DNA of 54,351 nucleotides, from contig JAJPIG010000017.1 of assembly GCA_021324855.1 (NCBI GenBank), forward strand, positions 1-54,351, written 5' to 3'. The stretch comes from Pseudomonadota bacterium (GTDB taxonomy: Bacteria > Desulfobacterota > Binatia > Binatales > Binataceae). The position numbers and the translations under genes were made by a program. Positions 7,060-17,536 of this stretch are shown here, one piece after another (within the stretch, counting starts at the first letter, position 1; each line of letters opens with the position of its first letter). The notes beneath the pieces are model-generated. The model ran no database searches. It saw nothing but the letters and a program-made list of their open reading frames with translations, and was not told where the DNA came from.

Positions 7060-8232
7060 CTACGCGCGTTCTTGCGCATGGTCCAGTGCGAACCCGATCG
7101 GCGTGCGCTCAGTCACTGAGCGTCCGTCCAACAGCGCGTAAAGTTCAGCAATCGTCCTTGATCCACGCTGCGCCGGAAGATGGCCTTCTTGATCGCCGAC
7201 TGCTCGATGTGTCTTCAACCAGTTCGCCGCCTCCGGCGCTGAAAGCGGCAGGAACTCGACCTGTGACGCGCAGCGGCCGGGGCGGGTAACCGCCGGATGC
7301 AGCGCGCCAAGGTCTTCGTTGGTCGTGATTAGCAGCATCACGCGCGAGCCCTGCCCGAGAAGGCCATCAACCGCGTTCAGAAGCCGGGACAGCCCCTGAC
7401 CGGCGCGCTCTTTGGCGTCGATGCTCAGCAGTTCGCCGGTATCTTCAAGAACCACCATCCGCCAGCGATCGGAATCGCGGCTGCCATCCGCTTCGCTCCC
7501 GTCGATCACCATGCGAGCGAGATAATCTGCTCGCGAACCAAAGAGATTTTCGGGGTCGAGGACGTATTCAAACTGACACCACTCACGCCATTCCCACGCC
7601 AGCGCCCGAATCGCGAAGGTCTTGCCCGTTCCCGGTTTGCCGTGCCAGAGGAGCAGACGGCCGCCGGCGCCAGGTTTGAAGTTCGAGATAAGGCCGGCAA
7701 GCACCTGCGAGGTCCGAGCACCGTAGTTTTTTTGAATTTCCTCCCACGTCGGTACGCTCAGGGTCTTTTCCTCTCGCTCCGGCCCCTTTTCCCCCAAATA
7801 CCAGAAGGCGAACTCCGCGTTCGGACGGTCCGGCTCGATCTCGCCGCCCGCGGGCTCGAAGAGCGCCTGATGCTCATCGAGGCAGGCTTGGACCGATTCG
7901 GGATCGCGCCCGGCGACAAAAATAGTGACACCCTGGAATTTCGCACAGGCTAAAAGTTGTATCAGGTTGTCGCCACGCCTGAGCGCGAGCCGCAGGTCGC
8001 ATTCATCTCGCATGTCGGCGAGCACCTCATCGTCGGGCTTGAGATACTCGCTGGAGGTCGCGGCGACGAATGCGCGCTCGGAGCGCCATTCGGCGCGGCG
8101 GACGTGGCGCAGCCCGTTTGAGACCACTGCGGTCCTGAACACGTTCTGAAAAAGATCGTCGAGGTCCCTGGCCTCGAAGTTCTGAACGATCAGGGGCGAA
8201 AAACTGTTATTCTGCCGTGATTCTTGTCGCTT
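7060..8232 (-). CDS. AAA ATPase with an N-terminal DUF5925-like region
   Basis: 390 residues from ATG 8232 (an in-frame start at 8265 is also possible). The C-terminal half is an AAA+ domain with Walker A GKPGTGKT (about 202-209), Walker B RMVVLEDTGE (about 258), a sensor segment VMLLITTNE and an arginine in HPAVTRPGRC. The N-terminal 180 residues resemble the region found before AAA domains in DUF5925 proteins; this assignment rests on memory of the family. The function is unknown; such ATPases usually remodel a protein partner. It is transcribed divergently from the small Cys-rich gene at 8313 and is followed by a WYL regulator. This arrangement fits a stress or defence module, but no effector is recognisable. 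Confidence 0.75.
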   Translation of the reverse strand, partial: KRQESRQNNSFSPLIVQNFEARDLDDLFQNVFRTAVVSNGLRHVRRAEWRSERAFVAATSSEYLKPDDEVLADMRDECDLRLALRRGDNLIQLLACAKFQGVTIFVAGRDPESVQACLDEHQALFEPAGGEIEPDRPNAEFAFWYLGEKGPEREEKTLSVPTWEEIQKNYGARTSQVLAGLISNFKPGAGGRLLLWHGKPGTGKTFAIRALAWEWREWCQFEYVLDPENLFGSRADYLARMVIDGSEADGSRDSDRWRMVVLEDTGELLSIDAKERAGQGLSRLLNAVDGLLGQGSRVMLLITTNEDLGALHPAVTRPGRCASQVEFLPLSAPEAANWLKTHRAVGDQEGHLPAQRGSRTIAELYALLDGRSVTERTPIGFALDHAQERA

Positions 8233-8312
8233 CATGGCAATGATTGAAGCACGCTTCGCCGTCAACCGTTGTCAAGTACTAACGCTAGTTTAAATGCCGA
8301 GGTGAACACCGA

Positions 8313-8633
8313 GTGGCAAAGAAATTAGTAAACGTCGGCTTTCTCCACGCCGTCAAGTGCGAATGGTGTGGGCTCGCGATGTCGTGCAACTGCTGGGATG
8401 GAAACCAGCCGGATCGGGAGGGGCACATCCTCGTGCTCTGCCCGAGATGCCAGGTCACCAACTTTCTTAACCTGCTGTTCGGAGCTAAGGAACTCAGGTC
8501 GGTGTTGGTTTCCAGAATACAAGAGGCTGGAGGTCCGACGAGGCGGCGAACTGAGACGACGCGGCCGTGCTTAAAGCTGATTGCCAGTAACGATCGCGGC
8601 AAAGCAAAAGCCGACACCCGCACAGAACTCTGA
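8313..8633 (+). CDS. Small Cys-rich protein with zinc-ribbon-like spacing
   Basis: 106 residues from GTG 8313, with GAGGTG nine bases upstream. Residues 16-54 contain CEWCGLAMSCNCW and, about 25 residues later, CPRCQ, two CxxC knuckles that could hold one zinc ion. The C-terminal half is basic and low in complexity. I do not recognise the family. It is divergent from the AAA ATPase across an 80-base intergenic space, so the two may share control. It could be a small nucleic-acid-binding partner of that module, which is inference from context only. Confidence 0.5.
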   Translation: MAKKLVNVGFLHAVKCEWCGLAMSCNCWDGNQPDREGHILVLCPRCQVTNFLNLLFGAKELRSVLVSRIQEAGGPTRRRTETTRPCLKLIASNDRGKAKADTRTEL

Positions 8634-8672
8634 AGCTCCGATCGTAAGTAACCTGAGGCGTCGACGGTTGTC

Positions 8673-8722
8673 GCGCAGCCTCGGCCGGGTTTGGATGACC
8701 AGATATTCGGTCGAGGCTGCGC
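8673..8722. repeat. 15-base inverted repeat between convergent genes
   Basis: Arms at 8673-8687 and 8708-8722 pair over 15 positions with one G.T/A.C mismatch, around a 20-base loop. It lies between the stop of the Cys-rich gene (plus) and the stop of katG (minus). There is no T-run on either side, so it is not a classical terminator, though it could stall or protect both transcripts. Confidence 0.6.
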
Positions 8723-8758
8723 TGTGTGGATGCTCGAAGGGAAGCCTCTCAGCTTGGA

Positions 8759-11030
<2,272 letters not shown>

Positions 11031-11050
11031 ATCTGAAATACAAAAAAGAG

Positions 11051-11464
11051 TCACCCCCGTCGGCTGTAATTTTTTGCGCGGCCGCGCACCACTACCTGGT
11101 ACTCCCGGACCTCGAATCCGTTGAGCGACTCGAGTTTCGACACGGCCAGCGCCTCCCACGGAAGATCGTAAATGCGTCCCGTTTCTTCATCGATGAAATG
11201 ATGATGCCGGCTCACCCTGGCGTCGAACACCGTCTTGCCGTCGTTCAGCACGAACTGACGAAGGAGGCGCTTTTTCACGAATAGATTCAGGGTGTTGTAC
11301 ACCGTCGCCCGCGAAATCATGGGAAAGCTTTTGCGAACCTTTGCCCACACTTGATCCGCGGTTGGATGATCCTCGGTTGCGAGAACGTACTCGGCCACAG
11401 CCACGCGCTGCGCGGAAGGTTGGATTCCCGCATTGCGCAAATGGTCTGCAATCAATGGCCGCAT
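11051..11464 (-). CDS. Fur-family peroxide/iron-responsive regulator (PerR/Irr-like)
   Basis: 137 residues. The N-terminal winged helix (about 1-80) contains ISRATVYNTLNLFVKKRLL, the Fur DNA-recognition helix, and the metal-binding segment is VSRHHHFIDEETGRIYDLP (about 87-105). There is no cysteine in the protein, so the structural zinc site of classical Fur and PerR is absent. The HHH motif and the lack of CxxC are features of Irr-like and some peroxide-sensing members. Position directly upstream of katG makes it the likely repressor of katG, derepressed by peroxide through metal-catalysed His oxidation or by haem; which one cannot be told from sequence. A perfect inverted repeat four bases before its ATG suggests autoregulation. 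Confidence 0.88.
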   Translation of the reverse strand: MRPLIADHLRNAGIQPSAQRVAVAEYVLATEDHPTADQVWAKVRKSFPMISRATVYNTLNLFVKKRLLRQFVLNDGKTVFDARVSRHHHFIDEETGRIYDLPWEALAVSKLESLNGFEVREYQVVVRGRAKNYSRRG

Positions 11465-11468
11465 AGTT

Positions 11469-11483
11469 TTAGACTACTTCTAA
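11469..11483 (-). promoter_or_regulatory. Inverted-repeat operator of the Fur-family gene
   Basis: TTAGA-CTACT-TCTAA on the plus strand: arms of five bases, perfectly complementary, with a 5-base centre. On the coding strand it reads TTAGAAGTAGTCTAAAA. This resembles the Irr/PerR class of boxes (TTTAGAAnnnTTCTAAA). It ends four bases before the ATG, so bound repressor would block promoter clearance and the ribosome site. Confidence 0.65.
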
Positions 11484-11574
11484 TTTTTAATCGCGTCAAG
11501 CCAGCGCGGCAATTTCTCGAGTCCTTGAGAAACGACCATTTGATCGACGCTGAAATCTTCGCGATTAGTCCGAT

Positions 11575-12933
11575 TCAGATTGCGGGGCTCCTTTCCACGG
11601 TCAAACTCCGGGCGCTGCGTGCAAGCCATATCAGCAACACAAGCGCCGGAAGCGTCACTATGGTTGTGAGTTCGAAAAATCGCACCCATCCGAGCTGCTC
11701 AGCAAGGATACCGCCTGACGATGCGACCATCGTGCGCCCGACAGCGGAAAGCGATGAGAGCAGCGCGTATTGCGTCGCCGTGAAAGCCGGCGAACATAGC
11801 TCCGATAGATAGGCGACGAGAGCCGCACCCGCCATCGCGCCGGTCAGGTTCTCGGCCACAACGCACAGCGCGAGGTAATCGAGCCGATGGCCCCCGATTG
11901 CCTGCAGCACGTAGAAAAGATTGCCCGCCGATTGCATCACGCCGCAGAGCAACAGCGCGCGAAAAATTCCGAGGCGCGCTGTAACAGCGCCGCCGATCAA
12001 GGCGCCAAGAATCGTGGCGAAAAATCCGAACAGTTTTGAGACCGCAGCGATCTCATCCAGCGAAAAGCCCAGCGAGAGATAGAGCGGCATCGCCATTATG
12101 CCTGCCATCGCTTCGCCCAGCTTGTAACCGAGCACGAACAGGAGAATCACGGGCCATAACGGCCGCTGCATGAAGTCGATAAATGGTCCTGTCACCGCCG
12201 TCGCGATCCATTCCCGAACCGCGCGCCATCCTTTGGAGCGCGCTTCGAAAACGATTTCCGATGACGCTTCCGGCTCGGGGCCGAAAATGAAAACCAGCAG
12301 CCCGCTACCCAGCAGAATCGCCATCGCGCCATAGGCGACGAACCATCCGGCGCGAGCGGCGATAACCAGCGCGCCCGCGCCCGCCGCCAGCATCCCGATC
12401 CGGTAGCCGGTTTGGATCATTCCCGCTCCGGGACCCTGCTGTTCGGGCGCCAGCAGTTCCACGCGATAGGCATCGATAACGATGTCCTGACTGGCGGACA
12501 GAAACGCCACCAACAACGCCAGTGCAGCCATTGCGCCGAGATGGCTTTTCGGATCGCGCGATCCAAGAGCGAGGATCGCCGCGATCAATGCGATTTGGAT
12601 CGTGATCCCCCATCCGCGCCTGCGCCCCGCTGGGATCGGAGGCGGAAGACGATCGATGAGCGGCGACCACAGGAACTTGAGGGCATAGGGCGTGCCCACC
12701 AAGGCAAACGCACCGATGGCCGCGCGCCGCACGCCTGCGCTCGCGAGCCACGCCGAAAGCGTCGAAAACGTCAGCAGCAAGGGCAAACCGCTGGCGAAAC
12801 CCAGCGGCAGGATCAGTATCACGCGGCGATCGGCGTAGACAGCCAACGAGCGTCGCCATCCGCCCGCCGTCTCACTTGTTTGCGGCTCCGAAGCAGCCGG
12901 CCGCAAATCGTCGCGATTTGTCGGTTGATGCAT
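11575..12933 (-). CDS. MFS transporter, AmpG-like (muropeptide permease family)
   Basis: 452 residues from ATG 12933; an in-frame ATG at 12999 would overlap the divergent gene, so the shorter form is preferred although its ribosome site is weak. Twelve hydrophobic segments are visible. The opening LAVYADRRVILILPLGFASG, followed by LTFSTLSAWLASAGV and LKFLWSPLIDR, is typical of AmpG, which imports GlcNAc-anhydromuropeptides for cell-wall recycling in Gram-negative bacteria. SQDIVIDAYRVELL is another AmpG block. No recycling enzymes are adjacent, so substrate assignment rests on family likeness. It is divergent from another MFS gene and lies upstream of the Fur-family gene with a 110-base gap. 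Confidence 0.8.
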   Translation of the reverse strand: MHQPTNRDDLRPAASEPQTSETAGGWRRSLAVYADRRVILILPLGFASGLPLLLTFSTLSAWLASAGVRRAAIGAFALVGTPYALKFLWSPLIDRLPPPIPAGRRRGWGITIQIALIAAILALGSRDPKSHLGAMAALALLVAFLSASQDIVIDAYRVELLAPEQQGPGAGMIQTGYRIGMLAAGAGALVIAARAGWFVAYGAMAILLGSGLLVFIFGPEPEASSEIVFEARSKGWRAVREWIATAVTGPFIDFMQRPLWPVILLFVLGYKLGEAMAGIMAMPLYLSLGFSLDEIAAVSKLFGFFATILGALIGGAVTARLGIFRALLLCGVMQSAGNLFYVLQAIGGHRLDYLALCVVAENLTGAMAGAALVAYLSELCSPAFTATQYALLSSLSAVGRTMVASSGGILAEQLGWVRFFELTTIVTLPALVLLIWLARSARSLTVERSPAI

Positions 12934-13001
12934 CTCGGCGTTTGTATCGCGTGGAAATCCTCCGATAAAGCATGCAAAGCGGGTCGCGCCGGACGACATA
13001 T

Positions 13002-14456
13002 ATGTATTCTGAGCCTGCCGCGAGCCACGACAGTTTCGAAACCTTAATTCCCGCGCGTCTCGATCGTCTGCCGTGGACGCAATTTCATTGCCTGCTCGTC
13101 ATAGGGCTCGGGATCACCTGGGTCCTCGACGGGCTCGAAATCACGCTGATGAGCGCGGTGAGCGCCGTTCTGCAGCGGCCCGACGTGCTCCATTTCACCG
13201 CAGCCGAAGTCGGGTTCATCAGTTCGTGTTATCTGACTGGTGCCGTGCTTGGCTCGCTTGCGTTCGGCTATCTGACCGACCGCTTCGGACGCCGATTGTT
13301 TTTTTTCGTTAGTCTCTCGCTCTACCTAGCGGGAGTTGGTTTGACTGCTGCTTCATGGAACCTCGCGAGCTTTGCCATCTTTCGCTTTCTGACCGGCGCT
13401 GGAATCGGCGGCGAGTATTCTGCGGTCAACTCGGCGATCGATGAACTTATCCCCGCGCGTCTGCGCGGCCGCATCGATTTGCTCGTCAACGGAAGTTACT
13501 GGCTCGGCGCGGCGGCGGGCTCCGCCGCGACCTTGATCATCCTCGACCCGCGCCTGTTTGCGCCCAATCTCGGCTGGCGTCTGGGCTTCGGGATCGGCGC
13601 GACGATCGGGCTCATGATCATTCCGTTGCGAACCTTTATCCCTGAAAGCCCCCGCTGGCTGCTAACGCACGGACGTGGCAAAGAGGCGGAAGCGACCGTC
13701 GCCGAGATCGAACGCATGGCCGCTGCGGCGAGCGCGCGTCGCATCGAACCTTCCTCGCGCGCGCAACCGATACGCCTCCGCATGCGTGATCGTTTCGGTC
13801 TTGGCGAGATCCTGAAGCCGTTGATCACTCAATATCGCAGCCGTTCGATTCTGGCCGCCGTGCTGATGATCGCGCAGGCCTTTGTCTACAACGCGATCTT
13901 CTTTACCTACGCGATGGTGCTGAGCCGCTTCTATGGAGTGCCGCCCAATACGACCGGCATTTATCTGCTGCCCTTTGCAGTCGGGAATTTTCTCGGACCG
14001 CTGATGCTCGGGCCGTTGTTCGACGTGGTCGGGCGCCGCCAGATGATTGCCGCGACCTACGCGCTCGCCGCGCTCATTCTGATGCTTACGGGATGGATGT
14101 TTGCGCGCGGGCTGTTGTCGAGCGCCGGACAGACTGCGCTCTGGACCCTGATGTTTTTCTTCGCGTCGGCTGCAGCGAGCTCGGCCTACCTGACGGTAAG
14201 CGAAATCTTTCCACTCGAGATTCGCGCGCTGGCAATTGCGATCTTCTTCTCGACCGGCACCGCCGTCGGCGGCATCGCCGCGCCCTGGGTGTTCGGCAAA
14301 CTGATCTATGTCGGGTCGCGAATCGCGATGCTCTACGGCTACCTTCTGGCGGGCGGCCTGATGATGATCGCGGCGGCAGTCGAGCTCGCGATCGGAGTGG
14401 CGGCGGAGCGCCAGAGTTTGGAGGCTATCGCCGCCCCGCTGTCGTCAGCCGACTGA
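13002..14456 (+). CDS. MFS transporter, sugar-porter/metabolite-proton symporter type
   Basis: 484 residues from ATG 13002; ATG 12972 is an alternative start ten codons upstream. Twelve membrane segments. Loop 2-3 carries GYLTDRFGRRLFF, the MFS signature, and a second related motif, DVVGRRQM, follows helix 8. FIPESPRWLLTHGRGKEAEA after helix 6 is the PESPRWL motif of the sugar-porter and related organic-acid symporter families. The substrate cannot be deduced. It converges on gltX, overlapping that gene's end by 12 bases, and is one of very few plus-strand genes in the right half. Confidence 0.85.
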   Translation: MYSEPAASHDSFETLIPARLDRLPWTQFHCLLVIGLGITWVLDGLEITLMSAVSAVLQRPDVLHFTAAEVGFISSCYLTGAVLGSLAFGYLTDRFGRRLFFFVSLSLYLAGVGLTAASWNLASFAIFRFLTGAGIGGEYSAVNSAIDELIPARLRGRIDLLVNGSYWLGAAAGSAATLIILDPRLFAPNLGWRLGFGIGATIGLMIIPLRTFIPESPRWLLTHGRGKEAEATVAEIERMAAAASARRIEPSSRAQPIRLRMRDRFGLGEILKPLITQYRSRSILAAVLMIAQAFVYNAIFFTYAMVLSRFYGVPPNTTGIYLLPFAVGNFLGPLMLGPLFDVVGRRQMIAATYALAALILMLTGWMFARGLLSSAGQTALWTLMFFFASAAASSAYLTVSEIFPLEIRALAIAIFFSTGTAVGGIAAPWVFGKLIYVGSRIAMLYGYLLAGGLMMIAAAVELAIGVAAERQSLEAIAAPLSSAD

Positions 14457-15887
14457 GTGGGTTTTGCGGACCGCGTCGCGCAATCGCGCGATCGTGCGCT
14501 CGCGGCCAAGCACCGCGATCACCTCGAAAATTCCGGGGCTGACCGTCCCGCCGGTCAGCGCAACGCGCACTGGCTGCGCAAGTTGGCCGAGCTTCAGGTT
14601 GTGACCGGCCATCACGCGCTCGAACGCCGCCTTGATCGCTTCTTCGTTGAAGTTGTCAATCGAACCAAGTTGATTCGCAAGCTCCATCAATACCGGGGCC
14701 ATCTCGGGTTTTAGAAATTTCGCAGCCGCCTTCGGATCGATGTCGATTTCGTCCTTCAGATAGAACACCGCGAAATCGACCAGTTCGACCAGCGTCTTGG
14801 CGCGCTCGCGCAGCGTCGCGACCATCTTCGCAAGCCATGCGTCGTCGCCCGGGATCGGCAGGCCGCGCTTTTCGATAAACGGGCGCACCTCGCGCGCCAG
14901 TTGATCGAGCGGGCGTTCCTTCATGTAATGGAAATTCAGCCAGAGCAGCTTCTCGGGGTTGAAGATGCCCGCGGACTTGCCGCACGCGTCGAAATCGAAG
15001 TACGCGATCAACTCGTCGCGCGAGAAAATCTCCTGGTCGCCATGCGACCATCCGAGCCGCGCGAGGTAATTGAGCAGCGCTTCCGGCAGGTAGCCCGCAT
15101 CGCGATACGCAAAGACCGACGTTGCGCCATGTCGCTTCGAGAGCTTGGCGCCGTCGGGTCCCATTACCATCGGCAGATGCGCGTAAGCGGGCGGCGTCAG
15201 CCCGAGCGCGTGAAAGATCTGCATCTGGCGCGGAGTATTCGGCAGATGATCGTCGCCGCGCACGACATGTGTGATGCGAAAGTCAGCGTCGTCGAGCACG
15301 GTCGCAAAGTTGTAGGTGGGCACGCCGTCGGACCGGAAAATGATCAGATCGTCGAGTTCGGCGTTGTCGAACACCGCGCGCCCTTTGACGAGATCATCGA
15401 CGACGGTCTCACCGTGGCGCGGCGAACGGAAACGGATCGTGTAGTTGCGGCCCGCACGCGCATCGGGCAGCTCGATATCCGGCGGAAACGGCTTGTCGCG
15501 GCATCGTCCGTCGTAGCCGGGCTTGCGATGCTCGCGCTCGGCCTGCTTGCGCATCGCGTCAAGTTCCGCCGCAGTGCAGTAGCACGGATAAGCTCTGCCG
15601 TTTCTCAGTAATTCGCGCGCCGCCTCGCGATAACGGTGGAACCGATTCGCCTGAAAATATTCGGGATTGGGCGGCCCTTCGTCCCATTCGATCCCGAGCC
15701 ACGTCAGACTCTCGAGAATCTCATTCAGCGACTCTACGGTCGATCGCTCGCGGTCGGTATCGTCGATGCGCAGGATGAAGGCGCCGCGGTGATGCCGCGC
15801 GAAGAGCCATGCGAACAGTCCCGAGCGGACATTGCCGATATGAAGCGCGCCGGTCGGACTCGGCGCATAGCGGGTGCGAACCGTCAC
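14445..15887 (-). CDS. gltX: Glutamyl-tRNA synthetase
   Basis: 480 residues. Class I aminoacyl-tRNA synthetase charging tRNA-Glu (and possibly tRNA-Gln as a first step of the indirect route; no gatCAB is in view). The HIGH signature appears as YAPSPTGALHIGNVRSGLFA near the N-terminus and KMSKS as KLSKRHGATSV (about 247-257). The anticodon-binding domain fills the C-terminal third. It starts three bases after the guaA stop, so the two are co-transcribed. Its 3' end overlaps the convergent MFS gene by 12 bases. Confidence 0.97.
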   Translation of the reverse strand: MTVRTRYAPSPTGALHIGNVRSGLFAWLFARHHRGAFILRIDDTDRERSTVESLNEILESLTWLGIEWDEGPPNPEYFQANRFHRYREAARELLRNGRAYPCYCTAAELDAMRKQAEREHRKPGYDGRCRDKPFPPDIELPDARAGRNYTIRFRSPRHGETVVDDLVKGRAVFDNAELDDLIIFRSDGVPTYNFATVLDDADFRITHVVRGDDHLPNTPRQMQIFHALGLTPPAYAHLPMVMGPDGAKLSKRHGATSVFAYRDAGYLPEALLNYLARLGWSHGDQEIFSRDELIAYFDFDACGKSAGIFNPEKLLWLNFHYMKERPLDQLAREVRPFIEKRGLPIPGDDAWLAKMVATLRERAKTLVELVDFAVFYLKDEIDIDPKAAAKFLKPEMAPVLMELANQLGSIDNFNEEAIKAAFERVMAGHNLKLGQLAQPVRVALTGGTVSPGIFEVIAVLGRERTIARLRDAVRKTHSVG

Positions 15888-15890
15888 TCT

Positions 15891-17441
15891 TTACTCCCAT
15901 TCGATCGTCGCCGGCGGCTTCGACGTGATGTCATAAACGACGCGATTCACGCCGCGCACCTCGTTTGTGATGCGACTCGAAAGACGCGCCAGAAAGCCGG
16001 GATCGAGCCGCGCCCAATCCGCCGTCATCCCGTCGGATGATTCGACCGCGCGAATAGCGATCACGCTCTCGTAGCTCCGCCCGTCGCCCATCACGCCCAC
16101 CGTCTTGAGCGGCAACAGGACGGCGAACGCCTGCCACAGCGGTTCCTCGCGGCGCATAGATGCGAACTCTTCCATCACGATGGCGTCGGCGCGGCGCAGC
16201 AAATCCAGACCATCCCCGGTCACCTCGCCCACGATCCTCACTGCGAGACCCGGACCCGGAAACGGCTCACGGTCCACAATGTCCGCGGCAAGCCCGAGTT
16301 CGCGGCCAAGCTCGCGCACCTCGTCCTTGAAAAGTTCGCGCAGCGGCTCGATCAGTTCGAGATGCATCCGCTCCGGCAAGCCTCCTACATTGTGATGACT
16401 CTTGATCGTCGCCGACGGGCCCTTGAACGAGATCGATTCGATGACGTCAGGATACAGCGTCCCCTGCCCCAGAAATCGCGCGCCCCCCAAAGCCGCCGCC
16501 TCGCGCTCGAACACCTCGATGAACGTATGGCCGATGATGCGCCGCTTCTGTTCGGGATCGAGCACGCCGTCAAGCCGTTTCAAAAACAACGCAGCGGCGT
16601 CCGCGACGCGCAGATCGATGCCGAGCGTCTTCGCGAAATGGTTCTCCATTCGGTCGCGCTCGCCGGCGCGAAGCAGTCCGGTATCCACGAAGACGCACTT
16701 CAGGCGCTGGTCGATCGCGCGATGGATCAGCGCGGCTGCAACCGACGAATCAACGCCGCCCGAAAGGCCCATCACGACCTGTTCGCGAGCGCCGACGCGG
16801 CGGCGAATCTCGGCGACCTTGGCCTCGATAAAATTCGCCATCGTCCAGTCGCCGGCTTCGCCGCAGATGTCGATCACGAAATTGCGAATCACCTGCGCGC
16901 CGATTGGCGTATGCGCGACCTCGGGATGGAACTGAATGCCGCGCAAGCGGCCGTCGTGACTCCGCACCGCGGCGTAGGGTGAGTTGTCGCTGTGCGCGAT
17001 CGCGACCAGCGCCCCGGGCAAATGCTCGATTCGATCGCCATGACTCATCCAGACGCGATGCTTGCGGCCTTCGAGCCGCTCGAACAGCGGATCCGTCACG
17101 TCGATCTCGAGCGTCGCCGGACCGTACTCGCGCGCCCGCGCGCCAGCGCTGCGCGCGCCGAACCGCTGCGCGATTACATACAGTCCGTAACAGATGCCGA
17201 GCACGGGGCATCCGAGATCGAGCACCGCGGGATCGATGTCCGGAGCGCCGCTCTCGTAGAGGCTCGCCGGCCCGCCCGAAAGGATTATCCCCCTGGGCTC
17301 GAGCGCGCGAATTTTTTCGATCGCCAGGTTGTACGGATGAATCTCGCAGTAGACGTGCGCTTCGCGCACCCGTCGCGCGATTAGCTGCGTGTACTGGCTG
17401 CCGAAATCAAGGATTAGGATCACCGGAGTTGTCCCGTTCAA
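15891..17441 (-). CDS. guaA: GMP synthase (glutamine-hydrolysing)
   Basis: 516 residues. It converts XMP to GMP with glutamine as nitrogen donor. The N-terminal class I glutamine amidotransferase domain has the nucleophile in LGICYGLYVIA (about 80-90) and the His/Glu pair in FHPEVAHTP (about 173-181). The ATP-pyrophosphatase P-loop is MGLSGGVDSSVAA (about 225), followed by the dimerisation domain to the end PATIEWE. The start appears to be TTG at 17441; no ATG or GTG is available before the conserved ILDFGSQYTQ, and no good ribosome site is seen. A 95-base gap separates it from der. Confidence 0.96.
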   Translation of the reverse strand: MNGTTPVILILDFGSQYTQLIARRVREAHVYCEIHPYNLAIEKIRALEPRGIILSGGPASLYESGAPDIDPAVLDLGCPVLGICYGLYVIAQRFGARSAGARAREYGPATLEIDVTDPLFERLEGRKHRVWMSHGDRIEHLPGALVAIAHSDNSPYAAVRSHDGRLRGIQFHPEVAHTPIGAQVIRNFVIDICGEAGDWTMANFIEAKVAEIRRRVGAREQVVMGLSGGVDSSVAAALIHRAIDQRLKCVFVDTGLLRAGERDRMENHFAKTLGIDLRVADAAALFLKRLDGVLDPEQKRRIIGHTFIEVFEREAAALGGARFLGQGTLYPDVIESISFKGPSATIKSHHNVGGLPERMHLELIEPLRELFKDEVRELGRELGLAADIVDREPFPGPGLAVRIVGEVTGDGLDLLRRADAIVMEEFASMRREEPLWQAFAVLLPLKTVGVMGDGRSYESVIAIRAVESSDGMTADWARLDPGFLARLSSRITNEVRGVNRVVYDITSKPPATIEWE

Positions 17442-17536
17442 ATCAATATAGCCGAGGAGGCGCTAACCGCGAAGCTGCCGCGCCTAAGACGCCGTACAGG
17501 TGCTTTCAGGCGATCGGAAAAGCGAATCTGTCTCGA

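Noticed and set aside
8269-8296. TTGTCA-N16-TAAATG as promoter of the Cys-rich gene
   Set aside because: Transcription from it would start after the ribosome-binding site at 8299-8304, so it cannot serve the GTG start at 8313.
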